From NCBI GenBank assembly GCA_035578155.1, contig JAPWDM010000017.1, forward strand, positions 3,732,482-3,796,481: a stretch of 64,000 nucleotides of DNA. The letters run 5' to 3'. Source of the DNA: Brachynemurus nebulosus. Taxonomy: Eukaryota > Arthropoda > Insecta > Neuroptera > Myrmeleontidae. The notes under the pieces are model-generated. The model did no database searches. It saw only the letters and a program-made list of their open reading frames with translations, and was not told the origin of the DNA. Both the position numbers and the translations under genes were made by a program. Position 1 is the stretch's first letter. Each line of letters opens with the position of its first letter. Below are positions 1 to 10,656 of this stretch, piece by piece.

Positions 1-258
1 GTGCCACTGCCACAACGGCCAACGGCACCGTCCCGACCGGGCACACCCGAACGCCCGGTCACCCCCCTCTCGAGTCGCTCTATCCAAACACCGATGAGCG
101 ACTCGGAAAGTGCGACCGCGTCGGTACGTACGGGTACAAAGCGCCCGACGTCCGACGCCTATACTAACACCTCGGCCACCGAATCTGACAATTCGGATGC
201 CGAGGTGAAAGTAATAAAAAGAAAAAAAGGCTGGCCAAAGGGGAAACCTAGGAAGTAG
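1..258 (+). CDS. LINE ORF1 protein, C-terminal fragment
   Basis: The frame is open from the first base of the window to a TAG at 256-258, 37 bp before the ORF2 start. About 85 residues are visible: a Pro/Ser/Thr-rich, presumably disordered stretch followed by a very basic end containing KRKKGWPKGKPRK, which could bind nucleic acid or act as a nuclear localisation signal. LINE ORF1 proteins are RNA-binding chaperones that form the retrotransposition RNP. No zinc knuckle or RRM lies in the visible part; these would be upstream. The assignment rests on position directly before ORF2 in the same element, not on a recognised domain. The first visible codon, GTG, is an artefact of the window edge. 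Confidence 0.75.
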   Translation: MPLPQRPTAPSRPGTPERPVTPLSSRSIQTPMSDSESATASVRTGTKRPTSDAYTNTSATESDNSDAEVKVIKRKKGWPKGKPRK

Positions 259-295
259 CCACACTTCCTAGGGAGCAACCCAAGTAGTAACAGAA

Positions 296-3200
296 ATGGC
301 TATCATACAGTGGAACTGTAATGGTGTTAAGCACCATTACTGTGAATTGCAGATGCTTCTGGCTGAGCACACGCCTATGTGCGTGTGCCTCCAAGAGACA
401 CACTTAAAGCCGGCGGAACAATTTTCAATAAAAAATTATCATGTCCGCCGGCACGACGTACAGCCAGACATCAGGGCGAGGGGGGGTGTTGCCATCATCA
501 TTAAAGATGGCGTTCCTTTCCGGGACCACCCGTTAAACACCCCCCTACAAGCTATTGCAGTACAATTTTTAAAACCGCCCCAATTCACAGTATGCTCGGT
601 CTATTTACCAAACTTCGACTGGAACGTCGAAGACTTGACCGAGCTTACAATACAGTTACCACGACCATTTTTGTTACTAGGAGATTTTAATGCTCACAGC
701 CCCATGTGGGGCTGTAGCACAAGAGACGCCCGTGGAAGACTCATAGAACGGTTTCTAGATGAGTCTGAAGCGGTCTTGTTGAATTCCGGTCAAGGTACTT
801 TCATTAACGCAAGAACCGGTGAGCTGTCGGCTATCGACTTATCACTTGGCTCACCGGTCATGGCGCACCGTTATGAGTGGACGCTGGCGTCAGACTCATA
901 CGGTAGCGACCATATACCCATTATTTTGAATAGTACCACGCCGATGACTCCACAATCATCTTCGCCGAGATGGCGTCTCCGTCAAGCTGACTGGGACATG
1001 TACGTCGATTCATTCCGTACACCCGAGCTGACTGGAGACGTAGAAGATGATGTGGAGCAAATGTCCTCCAGTGTCATTGAAGCAGCACATAAGAGTATAC
1101 CTATGTCGTCCAACATTCCACCTAAACGTCGCTTACCATGGTGGAATGAAGTCGTGAGAGTAGCAGTTGCCGAGAAAAAGCGGGCGTACCACGAACTCAG
1201 GCGTCGCCCCACGCAGGAAAAGGTGATAGCCTACAAGCGTGCGCAAGCACGCTGTAAACGCACTATAAAAGAACAGAAGAGGCTATCATGGGAGCAATAT
1301 GTTTCGGCCATAAATACCTCCACCACCACCTCAGAGGTATGGAGAAGAGTGAGGGCCATTACAGGGAAATCCTCCCGTTCACCTATGCCCTCCCTTCTCA
1401 TCGTCGACGGTCGGAACATCACTGACCGCGCAGAAATAGCTAATTGTTTAGCTAAACACTTTGAGCGCGTCAGTGGCTCCCAAAACTATGACCCGGACTT
1501 CCTGCGGATCAAGATCGAACACGAACAAAACGATCTTGATTTTTTCTCAGATGAATCACTCCAGTATAACCAACCGTTTTCTATGCAAGAATTACTGGAG
1601 GCGCTTCGGGGATCTGGGGACACATCCCCTGGACCTGATGAGATCCCCTACGCCATGATCCGGAACCTGCCTTATCCTGGTAAGTGTAGGTTACTGGATC
1701 TGTACAACGAAATTTTTAGGCAAGGCGTTTACCCTCCGCAGTGGCGGGAAGCTACCATCATTCCGCTGCTAAAAGAGGGTAAAGATTCGTCGCAACTATC
1801 TAGCTACCGTCCAATATCCTTGACTTGCTGTTTCAGCAAGGTATTGGAAAAAATGGTGAACAACCGTCTCGTCTGGTGGCTGGAATCCCACAATCTCATT
1901 CCTAAACATCAATGTGGGTTCCGCCGATACCATTGGACTACGGACCATCTTGTTCGCCTCGAGAATGCCATTCAAGACGCCTTTCTCCAACGAAAACACC
2001 TTGTGGCCGTGTTTTTCGACTTGGAGAAAGCTTATGATATGACCTGGAGGTATGGCATTCTCAAGAAGCTGCACGACTGGGGTTTAAGAGGTAACCTCCC
2101 TCAGTTCGTAAAAAGTTTTCTGACTGACCGTTCTTTTCGTGTCCGGGTAGGTGACACTGAGTCTGAGGCCCACTCCCAGGAGAATGGTGTTCCTCAAGGC
2201 TCCACCATTAGTGTCACCTTGTTCTCCATCGCAGTCAGTCATATTGCAGCTTCAGCCCCAATTCGTCGTTGCTTGTACGTTGATGACCTCACAATTTTCT
2301 ATGCAGCCGATTCCATTGAGGATATCCAACAACGGCTGCAACAAGGCATCAACGAAGTGGTGACTTCTGCAGAAGCTCTTGGTTTTCGTTTCTCACCACA
2401 AAAAACATCGGTGGTTCACTTCTGCAGAAAGCGCAACGCACATGCGGATCCTGTTCTCACATTGAAAGGATCCAACCTTCAGTGCGTTGAAAGCGTCAGG
2501 TTTCTAGGACTCATATTCGACAAACAACTTACGTGGCGCCCACACCTCCAAGCCTTAGCTGCGAGTTGTCGCAGGACAATCAACATGCTTAAGTGCTTGG
2601 CTGGTGCATCGTGGGGTGCGGGCCGGGAGTCGTTGCTTCGCCTGTATCAATCGCTAGTTCTGACTAGGATTGATTACGGCAGCATTGCTTACTCCTCCGC
2701 CCGGGCGTCTGCGCTTCTACTCCTAGATCCTGTTCACCATGCAGGCATACGACTGGCTACGGGAGCATTTCGAACGAGCCCTTCTATGAGCCTCTGCGTA
2801 GAGTCGGGTCTGCCTCCGCTGCGACTGAGACGTGAGCGTCTCTTGCTCAATTATGCAGCGGGGGTATATGCAACACCTACGCATATCAATCACCCGACTC
2901 TATTTAGATACCGTTTACAGGGGCTCTACGGTCGACGTCCCACCATAAGTCGACCAGTGGCCGTTCGAACGCAGGAGTTATTAGAGAGTCTGCACTTACA
3001 GTTCGCCAAGGTACTTCCCAAACGTCCTATGGAAGTACCTCCTTGGCTGATCCCTAACGTAAGGTGTCGTTTCGACCTGACTGGTCTCAACAAGGAGGAG
3101 ACCAGTTCAATCGAATATCGATCCCGCTTTTATGAGATCATTAGCGAACTTGACTCTCTCTGCATATACACAGATGGTTCCAAAACAGCTACGGGTGTTG

Positions 3201-3958
3201 GAAGTGCCATCGTCATTCGTGACGATCCTCACGCTTGGTCACTTCCTCCCCAGGCCTCTGTGTATACTGCAGAATTATTTGCTATTCTGCAAGCCCTGCG
3301 ATTTTGTCAAACATCTGAAGACAGCGCATTCCTCATTTGTTCCGACTCGTTGAGCGCGTTGCAAGCGATCTGCCACTCTCATACCATCGATCCGCTGGTG
3401 CAGAACATCCGAACGTGTCTCTACATGCTCCGCCAAAAGTCTATCACCTTCTTTTGGATTCCCGGACATGTAGGGATACCTGGCAATGAACTCGCCGACC
3501 AGGCAGCACGTCATGCAGCCGAATTCGGTGAGCCACAGGACATTGCCATTCGCCCAGAGGATCTGAGAGTGTGCATACGATCCGCGATCGAACATAAATG
3601 GCAACGTGAGTGGAACAACCTCACGGCTAAGCTCAGACAGGTGAAACCTGAGGTCCGAAGAACTCCGGCACCTGTAAATCTGAGCCGGCGAGAGAGTGTG
3701 GCCCTGACGCGTTTACGCTTGGGCCACACGGCGTTAACACATCGTCATCTTCTCGCCGGTGAGGATCAGCCAAGGTGCGCCGCCTGCGGGACGGCGCTGA
3801 CCGTGAGGCATATAGTTGAGGAATGTGTAACCTTTGCGCCTTTGCGCCAGAGGTTGCAGCTCCCAGGTAGTGTAGCCGAAGCTTTAGCTTATGATGCAGT
3901 CTCTGAAAGAAAGATGCTTGAATTTCTCCGAAATTCGCATCTTCTTCAGAGGCTTTAG
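296..3958 (+). CDS. LINE ORF2 polyprotein: endonuclease, reverse transcriptase, RNase H
   Basis: A 1220-residue ORF that nicks target DNA, primes reverse transcription from the nick and degrades the RNA strand. APE endonuclease, residues about 1-215: WNCNG near residue 6, QETH at 33-36, GDFNAHS at 129-135, SDHIPI at 204-209. RT, about 430-740: YRPISL near 504, FDLEKAYD at 574-581 (motif A), GVPQGS at 631-636 (motif B), YVDD at 661-664 (motif C). RNase H, about 953-1080: D960 in YTDGS, E993, D1017 in CSDS, and a last acidic residue in LADQA near 1068. After it comes a C-X2-C-X7-H-X4-C cluster (C1161, C1164, H1172, C1177), as in other I-group LINEs. All catalytic acids I looked for are present and there are no internal stops, so the protein could be active. 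The ATG at 296 is chosen because the endonuclease fold starts at once after it. Confidence 0.95.
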   Translation: MAIIQWNCNGVKHHYCELQMLLAEHTPMCVCLQETHLKPAEQFSIKNYHVRRHDVQPDIRARGGVAIIIKDGVPFRDHPLNTPLQAIAVQFLKPPQFTVCSVYLPNFDWNVEDLTELTIQLPRPFLLLGDFNAHSPMWGCSTRDARGRLIERFLDESEAVLLNSGQGTFINARTGELSAIDLSLGSPVMAHRYEWTLASDSYGSDHIPIILNSTTPMTPQSSSPRWRLRQADWDMYVDSFRTPELTGDVEDDVEQMSSSVIEAAHKSIPMSSNIPPKRRLPWWNEVVRVAVAEKKRAYHELRRRPTQEKVIAYKRAQARCKRTIKEQKRLSWEQYVSAINTSTTTSEVWRRVRAITGKSSRSPMPSLLIVDGRNITDRAEIANCLAKHFERVSGSQNYDPDFLRIKIEHEQNDLDFFSDESLQYNQPFSMQELLEALRGSGDTSPGPDEIPYAMIRNLPYPGKCRLLDLYNEIFRQGVYPPQWREATIIPLLKEGKDSSQLSSYRPISLTCCFSKVLEKMVNNRLVWWLESHNLIPKHQCGFRRYHWTTDHLVRLENAIQDAFLQRKHLVAVFFDLEKAYDMTWRYGILKKLHDWGLRGNLPQFVKSFLTDRSFRVRVGDTESEAHSQENGVPQGSTISVTLFSIAVSHIAASAPIRRCLYVDDLTIFYAADSIEDIQQRLQQGINEVVTSAEALGFRFSPQKTSVVHFCRKRNAHADPVLTLKGSNLQCVESVRFLGLIFDKQLTWRPHLQALAASCRRTINMLKCLAGASWGAGRESLLRLYQSLVLTRIDYGSIAYSSARASALLLLDPVHHAGIRLATGAFRTSPSMSLCVESGLPPLRLRRERLLLNYAAGVYATPTHINHPTLFRYRLQGLYGRRPTISRPVAVRTQELLESLHLQFAKVLPKRPMEVPPWLIPNVRCRFDLTGLNKEETSSIEYRSRFYEIISELDSLCIYTDGSKTATGVGSAIVIRDDPHAWSLPPQASVYTAELFAILQALRFCQTSEDSAFLICSDSLSALQAICHSHTIDPLVQNIRTCLYMLRQKSITFFWIPGHVGIPGNELADQAARHAAEFGEPQDIAIRPEDLRVCIRSAIEHKWQREWNNLTAKLRQVKPEVRRTPAPVNLSRRESVALTRLRLGHTALTHRHLLAGEDQPRCAACGTALTVRHIVEECVTFAPLRQRLQLPGSVAEALAYDAVSERKMLEFLRNSHLLQRL

Positions 3959-4750
3959 GGGCATACCATCTCAGATTTTACAAGTCGTCTCGTTTAATCT
4001 CCCCCGATAGAATTTTAACTACAGTCTCGATTTTTATTTTATGTGTTAAAAAAGTATTGTGTTCGTCTTATTTATTACCGATACCCTGTTCCAGCTGGTC
4101 TGGCAGGGTACTTTTAGTGTTTCGTTATGCCACTAAGGGCCTTTTACACCCTTAGTGGTACTGTTGTTATTTATACATGTTTGTTGTTCTTGTTATTGTT
4201 TTTTAACGATGTATCACCGAGGGCTCTTTACACCCGAGGTGGTACATCATTTGTTTTTACTACCTGTGATATTTTGTTATGCCGCTGTAGGCCTGTTGTT
4301 ATGGCTCTACAGCGGTATTGTTTTAACTCCTTATTGCGTCACTGGTTGGCCTGTGGCTCCCCAGTGACGTAATAAGTTTTATCTGTGATAAATTGTGATA
4401 TAAATTTCTAGTCGTTTGTGTGTTTCTAGTCAGGTTCCTCCACCCCGAGGCCCTTTACGCCTCGGGGGGAGTCGCAGCGATGGTCTTCAGGCCTTGGTGA
4501 CCGGACGCTTTGTCTAGTACTTATCGTACCGTCACCAAGGAATGTCCGCTCTTTTTAAGCCCTGGGATGGCAGGGCTCATCGTTGGATTTTATATGTATA
4601 TGTTTGTCCGTTGTCTATTGCATTTATGTGTTCCTGTCTTTACGTGTTGTTTTTATTTTTACTGTGTTTGGCGGCGCATGCCCTTAGTAGGCGATGCCGC
4701 CGGGTGCTGCTGACCGCGCCATCCACCGGCAGCAGTACCCCAATCTTAAT
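3959..4750 (+). promoter_or_regulatory. LINE 3' UTR tiled with about ten hairpins
   Basis: Inverted repeats follow one another along the UTR. Stems I could pair by eye: 4082-4088/4104-4110, 4130-4139/4149-4158 (10 bp perfect), 4208-4213/4243-4248 with a further interrupted stem inside, 4282-4290/4307-4315, 4331-4345/4361-4375 (15 bp, one G-U), 4443-4450/4460-4467, 4492-4501/4531-4540, 4558-4564/4571-4577, 4670-4675/4696-4701 and 4702-4712/4730-4740. Three loops are near-copies (CCTTTTACA, CTCTTTACA, CCCTTTACG). LINE reverse transcriptases often recognise 3' UTR structure in their own RNA, so this is the likely RT or RNP recognition region; that role is inferred. Confidence 0.75.
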
Positions 4751-4777
4751 AAAAAAAAAAAAAAAAAAAAAAAAAAA

Positions 4778-6004
4778 TTACTATTTGATTTTAAAAATGT
4801 AATATATAAATTAACATGAATTATTACCTATTTTTCTCAAATATCAGTCAAATATCAGCACCGAATCTATATGTCAACATTTCAACACAAAGACGAGTTG
4901 ATTTGAAATTCTGATTGTTGAAATATTAGTTTAAATTCAAGCTAATTTGGCAGTATTGTACATATCTGTGGTGCTATCTGGTTAAAAACGCTGACACAAT
5001 AGAATTTTTAAAATAAAAAATTATTAAATATATTTAAAGAATTTGTTTAAATAATTAAATTATTAAAAATATTAATAATTTTAAAAATATTATTATAATT
5101 TTTTAACGTAATGTGTTAAATAAAGAGATTAAAATAATGTGCAGTATTTAGGAAAAAAAAATCAATTCTACTACAATTTGAATTTGAAAGCAAAAATAAA
5201 TTTTCGAAAACAAAATAACAGATCTAATCTACTTATACTAGAGATATTATGTTTACAAATGCATAAGGCTATTTGTGCACTACCAAAAATATAATTTTAA
5301 AATTTTATTTAATCAAAGAAATATTATAGTTTAATTAATTAAATTTAATAATATTACATTTATATAACCGTAGAAATTTATTAAGGCATTATTCTGAATA
5401 TTTATCCAAAGAAATTTGAAATATGATAGGTAGTAGAGTACTAAGTGTAGTAATACCCTTAAAATACGTGTATAATCAAAATAAATAAAAATAGGATTTT
5501 TCCAATACAACAGAAAGAGATAATACGATAAAAAGAGACTCTATATAAAAATTATTTTTGATTTTTCTTGAAAACCAGTTTATACAGAGGAAAAGTTTAA
5601 AAAGCTCGCTAATATAACTTCTTACAATTTTTTTGATAGTATAACAAAATTTTTGAAAAAGTTATAAATTCTGATCAAAAAACACAAAAAAAGACTTTAA
5701 AGCCCAAAATAGTCTACATTTTGAAGATAAAACATATTAGATTCCTTATGGCTACTCTCAATTCTCGCAAAGTGCACCGAGTACGAGAGTGTAAAAGGTC
5801 ATTTCATGGTTCTTCCTGGCTGGTGTTATAACGGTTTTCCGACTTTAGCTAACTTTAGCGCTTACTTCGTCGAGGAACTTCGATCGAGAGTGTAGAGAAG
5901 GCATCAGATTATCATGTAGTAATAAAAAAAAAAAAAAAAAAACATTCAATGATTCATTTATTCATTCAAAATATTTCTTAAAAACGCAATTCAAAAACAA
6001 GTAG
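4778..6004. other. AT-rich intergenic DNA with one poly(A)-ended insertion
   Basis: No coding region is supported. From about 5740 to 5942 the base composition becomes more even and the stretch ends in a 20-base A run at 5923-5942. This is the look of a short, 5'-truncated retrotransposed tail (LINE or SINE) of unknown family. The rest is low-complexity A/T sequence. Confidence 0.4.
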
Positions 6005-6388
6005 GCTGCCGTGTGACACGAATGTCGTGTATCTTTAGATACAGCAATTTCGCGTAACAACGTTTAAAGGATTATACTCAATCCCTAGTATATATATTGA
6101 CAATAAAATTAATTAATTTGTTAATAATAATATAATAATTAATCTATTGTATTTTTAAATTTTTATTTTGATTGTATCACATTCCTTATTTCTTATATTT
6201 TCAAATGGTATATTTATATGTTATTAAATCAATACTGCAACATTGAATCAATAACGCATAATAAAAATCAATTATCTTAGATATTTAATAATATTTGAGC
6301 GAATTAAGATAATACGATATTTTATTCAAATCAAGTTTTCTCAAAACTATAATTTCTGAGATACGTGAGATTAGTGTGACACGGCAGT
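6005..6388. mobile_element. Short TIR element (MITE), about 0.38 kb
   Basis: The left end reads CTGCCGTGTGACACGAAT and the right end, reverse-complemented, CTGCCGTGTCACACTAAT; similarity continues for roughly 30 bp with a small indel. GTAG occurs directly outside both ends and may be the target duplication. The interior is AT-rich and non-coding. The superfamily is not assigned because a 3-4 bp duplication fits several. Confidence 0.6.
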
Positions 6389-6390
6389 AG

Positions 6391-6519
6391 GTACAGTTCA
6401 ACAAATCTGACTTTGCCGCTTCAAGGTCATTTTTTCTGTATATTAAGTACTATCTCACTTCTTTAAGAATGCATTTTTAATGACCTTGAAGAGGTAAAGT
6501 CAGATTTGTTGACCTGTAC
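6391..6519. repeat. Imperfect 45-bp-arm hairpin
   Basis: The arms at 6391-6437 and about 6476-6519 are inverted copies with only a few mismatches, separated by a loop of about 38 nt. It abuts the TIR element just upstream. It could be a small MITE or, if transcribed, a hairpin RNA; nothing in the sequence decides which. Confidence 0.55.
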
Positions 6520-7094
6520 CTGTACATACACGTACCATGAACATCACCAAATATATATGTTCTTATTTTTTTTCAATATGTTCCACCCTTTTGACAAAAA
6601 TAAAATTCAGGGAGATGAGGGAAGTGCTTGCGAGCTTTCTTTTGGTAGTAATAAGAAAGTGGTCACTCTTGTACAAGTAGCTAAAAAAATTTAATGAATT
6701 TTTTTTTCGTATTTTATAAAGGGTATTTAATGTCCATTTTAAATGAAAAAAATATATAATAAAGTACTGGACATAGCAAACAATATGGATTTTGTTTCAT
6801 CGTTTTATCTGTAATAGTTTACGAGAAAAAAAAGTTTGAATAAGACCACTATTTTTTGGTATTTGGTATTATAACTCCGCAAAATGTAAAGATATTGAGG
6901 AAAAATCCATACGTATGGTTTACTCTTTCACTAAGCTACACAATCGCATACATATCGTTGAATTTCATTTCTTGGGCAAATTCACCTATGGTAATGGTTC
7001 CAGACTCTTTTCTAATACTAATAATCTAACCTGAAGTTTTTTTTGTTAACTATTAACAAATATTCGTAGCAAAAATGTCAGTAAACAACGTCTC
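6520..7094. other. Intergenic DNA, no feature seen
   Basis: AT-rich and non-coding. Short open frames here have no recognisable composition or motif. Confidence 0.5.
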
Positions 7095-7098
7095 TTAA

Positions 7099-8019
7099 CC
7101 CTAGAATCATACGTTGGTCTACGAGAAACGTTAATCATACATCGTCTTCAATTTGACGAACGGACTTTTTACAGAGAATTTTAGAGTTTATTTACAAAAA
7201 ACATTTTTTTTTACATAGTAATACTACAAAAGCGAACAAAATATTTAAAAAAATTGGATTTGGAAAAATTTCATAATGTAAATATTTATTAATTTTTTTA
7301 ATCTTTTTATCAAAGCATATTTTTATTACAAAAATTAAAAAATAGATAAATACATCAATTGTATCTGATACATGTCTTTCAAATATTTAATTTATGGACT
7401 ATTATGAGTCGGTGGACATGTGTGACTTTACAGAATGTAAAATTTCTCGGTCACAAATATTCCCGTAGATATGGAGTTATTTCCTCATTAGGCACATTTG
7501 TAAATTTTCTAAAATTTGTTAGCAATTTTTCGAATAACATCTCAAAAAATAATAAAAATTAAAATTTTTTCCACAAAATAAATTGTTAGTCTTTTATTAA
7601 GTCACTTGAAATGCATTCTTTTATTTTTGATTCAATATATTAAAACATCAATATTATGTCGTCTCTATAACTCAAACAGCTGTAATCATCTTTCACATTA
7701 TTATTATCATTGAATAAATTAATTATAATATCCATATCTTTAATAAATTTTAGGAAAATTGGGAAAACCTTTATATGTAAAGTACAAAATCTTTAAAAAA
7801 AAAACACGTCAATCATACATCGTTGTCAAATCGACGCACACTATTTTAATATAAACAAAACGACAGCAACTATAAACAAAATTGATACGTCTTTTGTGTT
7901 ATCATAACAAAGAAATTAGATAACAGAAGTTTCAAAACAGGCAGACAACTGCAAGTTGTAGTACTGGAGCAGGTAGAGAAGTCAGGTCGTCAATTTGACG
8001 AGTACGTATGATTCTAGGG
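7099..8019. mobile_element. piggyBac-like non-autonomous element, copy 1
   Basis: The element starts CCCTAGAATCATACGT and ends ACGTATGATTCTAGGG, exact inverted copies, and is bounded by TTAA at 7095-7098 and 8020-8023. TTAA targets and CCC(T)-type ends are the hallmark of piggyBac transposons. The 921-bp interior is AT-rich with no transposase frame. Subterminal motifs containing AATCATACATCGT followed by a TTGACG-like word occur near 7132 and 7810, with the inverted form at the right end, as expected of transposase binding sites. A second copy lies at 9709-10652. Confidence 0.88.
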
Positions 8020-8023
8020 TTAA

Positions 8024-9448
8024 AAGTACTTTCTTCGCTGAAATATCTATAATGACGTTACAAGCGTATATGTAAAAGTAGTTAGCCGGCTAGAGACTAA
8101 GTAGCTACTAAATCTCAAAAGATCTACCAATTATTCAAGCTGGTTAATTGTACGATTTTGGTGTTTCTTTTATTTTTATTTGAATAATTATAATATGTCT
8201 ATTTTTATTATCTTCCCACCATAAATGATAATTGAATTTTAAGTATTTAATATTTGTAAATTTTAATTTGGAACATGAATCAATAAGGTAAAAAAATGAT
8301 AAAAACTGGTTGGAATCAATAAGATTCGATAAAAAAAAGAAAAATTTCCTTGAAGTTACGCGTTGACTAGGAAGTCGATCGTTGACAAAAATCCATTATA
8401 TGGAAAATTACAGTACTTTTATGGGAGAAAGAGAATTTCTGTTATACATTACAATGAAAAATTCTAATATGTTAATTCTGTAAAAACGTATAGAAAATTT
8501 TGTAATCATTAACAGAACCGTTATTGAAAAAAGTTAATTCTTAGAATAAGTGTATTATTAATTTAAATTTTGACATCAGCAACATCGCATTAAATGAAGT
8601 ATGGCAATAGATTTAAAATTAAAATGAAATCATACATAATTTGTAAAATAGCAAACAGTAAAGATTTTTTCTAATTGTGCGCAAAAATCAGACTGTGTAC
8701 GAACTTGACGTTTTTAAGTGTTGGTTTCAGTATTTTTAGGAGGTTTCCCCATTAACTGCGTGTTAAGAAAGTAATTTTAAAAAATTTTATTTTACAAACT
8801 ATATGTCAGGATCGATTCAAATTTGGACATTTTGTATGTTTTACCTCTATTAAAAATATCATTTTCACAAATCATTCATTAATCTTTAGGATGCTTTAAT
8901 GAGCTAACCATGTTAAGCAAACAGAACAAATTTCGTTGTCAGACGATTTTGAAACGAGCTATCGGTCTGCATTAGCGCAAGTGAAGTCGGGGACAGTCAA
9001 GACACATCAATTTTTACTACTGATACATAGTTATCGACTTTAAATTACAGGCTTTGTCTGTTCGATCATATATTTTTTATTTATATTTTTTATGCATTTT
9101 TAATGGAACACTCAGTACAAATTTCCGCACGTAAGGTCATAGGACTCCGTGGCTGTGTAGTATTTATTTGACGTTATTAAACAAAATTAATTTATCATTA
9201 TTCATTACATTACACATGTATGTAAGTTAATAAAACAAATTTTAACAACTGGCTAGAAGTATGATATAATTAATATGTACGAGAAGTATGTATTGGTTTG
9301 TTCTGATACACAACATGTACTACGTATGTATAACGTCTGATATTTGAACTTGTGTTGAAGGTCATTGTAGTGTATAAAGCGACAGTGAAGCACTGCCAGT
9401 ACTTCTTACTAGATATACAGCAAATTCGCTTAAAATGTATCAAATGTA
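8024..9448. other. Intergenic DNA, no feature seen
   Basis: AT-rich sequence with no supported gene, RNA or element boundary. Confidence 0.5.
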
Positions 9449-9449
9449 A

Positions 9450-9645
9450 TAGTCCAAGCTCCGATAGCACAAAATTATACCTGATAAAACACGTCAAATT
9501 AAAAAACCTAAATCGATAGTAGGTAACTAATGTCGACAATAGAAAATATCCGACAGACCTTTGAATTTTTGTTAAATTCTATGTTTAAAAAATTTTTGAA
9601 ATGGCCAAAAAAACCTCAAACTTACATAACACTTCGTTAAAATTC
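9450..9645 (+). repeat. Dispersed repeat fragment, shared with 18.1-18.8 kb
   Basis: About 195 bp resembles 18128-18325 (direct) and 18600-18765 (inverted). The shared landmarks are ATAGCACAAAAT, AATCGATAGTA and TTTTTGAAATGGCC in the same order. The piggyBac-like copy at 9709 is inserted just downstream. Confidence 0.65.
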
Positions 9646-9708
9646 ACATCAAATATGTTATAGTAAATTATAAATATTTTACTAAGGAATCGGTCTGTCT
9701 TTTAATAA

Positions 9709-10652
9709 CCCTAGAATCATACGTTGGTCTACGAGTCAAGTTAATCATACATCGGCGTCATTTTGACGAATGGAAATACGGGGAGTTTTAGAGTTTATTT
9801 GCAAAAAACATTTTTTTTTACATAACAATACTACAAAAGCGAACAAAATATTTAAAAAAATTGCATTTGGAAAAATTTCTTAATATAAATATTTATTAAT
9901 TTTTTGTATCTTTAAAATAATCTTTTTATTAAAGCATATTTTCATTATAAAATTTAAAAAATAGATAAATACATCAATTGTATCATAAAACATGTCTTTC
10001 ATATAATTAATTTATGAACTATTATGAGTCAGTGAACATGTGTGACTTTACAGAATGTGAAATTTCTCATTCATAAATATTCCTATAGATATGTAGTTAT
10101 TTCCCCATTAGGCACATTTGTAAATTTTTTAAAATTTGTTAGTAATTTTTCGAATAAGATCTCAAAAAATAATAAAAATTAAAATATTTTCCATAAAATA
10201 AATTGTTAATCTTTTATTAAGTCATTCGAAACGCATTCTTTAGTTTTCGATTCAATATATTAAAATTTTAGTATTATGCCGTTCTCTATAAGTGAAACAG
10301 CTGTAATCATCTTTCACATTATCATAATCATTGAATAAATTAATTATAACATCCATATCTTTAATAAATTTTAGAACAATTAGGAAAACTTTTATATGTG
10401 GAGTACAAAATCTTTAAAAAAAATATAGGTTAATCATACATCGTCGTCCTTTTGACGCACACTATTTCAGTATAAAAAAACCACAATAGCTATAAACAAA
10501 ATTTATACGTCTTATGTGGTTATGTGTTATAATAACAAATAAATTAGATAACAGAAGTTTCACAGCAAGCAGGCAACGACAAGTTGTATTGTAGTTTTGG
10601 AGCAGGTAAAGAAGTTCGTTCGTCGTTTTGACGAGCACGTATGATTCTAGGG
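9709..10652. mobile_element. piggyBac-like non-autonomous element, copy 2
   Basis: It has the same ends and interior as copy 1: start CCCTAGAATCATACGT at 9709 and TATGATTCTAGGG at the right end. The right flank is TTAA (10653-10656); the left flank is ATAA (9705-9708), a one-base decay of the TTAA duplication. The element is 944 bp and non-coding. Subterminal AATCATACATCG motifs recur near 9745 and 10431. The two copies share the order and spacing of their interior, so they come from one deletion-derivative family and not from independent deletions. Confidence 0.87.
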
Positions 10653-10656
10653 TTAA

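Larger units (their letters stand above)
1..4777 (+). mobile_element. I-group non-LTR retrotransposon (LINE), 5' end outside the window
   Basis: The unit comprises the end of ORF1, a complete ORF2, an approximately 790-bp 3' UTR and a terminal poly(A) run at 4751-4777. ORF2 carries an APE-type endonuclease, an RT with a YVDD box, an RNase H domain and a C-terminal Cys/His cluster; this domain order is typical of the I group of LINEs. The element is clearly less AT-rich than the DNA that follows base 4780, which helps mark its 3' edge. ORF2 has no stop or frameshift, so this copy may be young. The 5' UTR and most of ORF1 lie upstream of base 1, so target-site duplications cannot be tested. Confidence 0.93.

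Noticed and set aside
982..3729. Minus-strand and alternate-frame ORFs within the LINE
   Set aside because: They are shadows of ORF2, which has full domain support.
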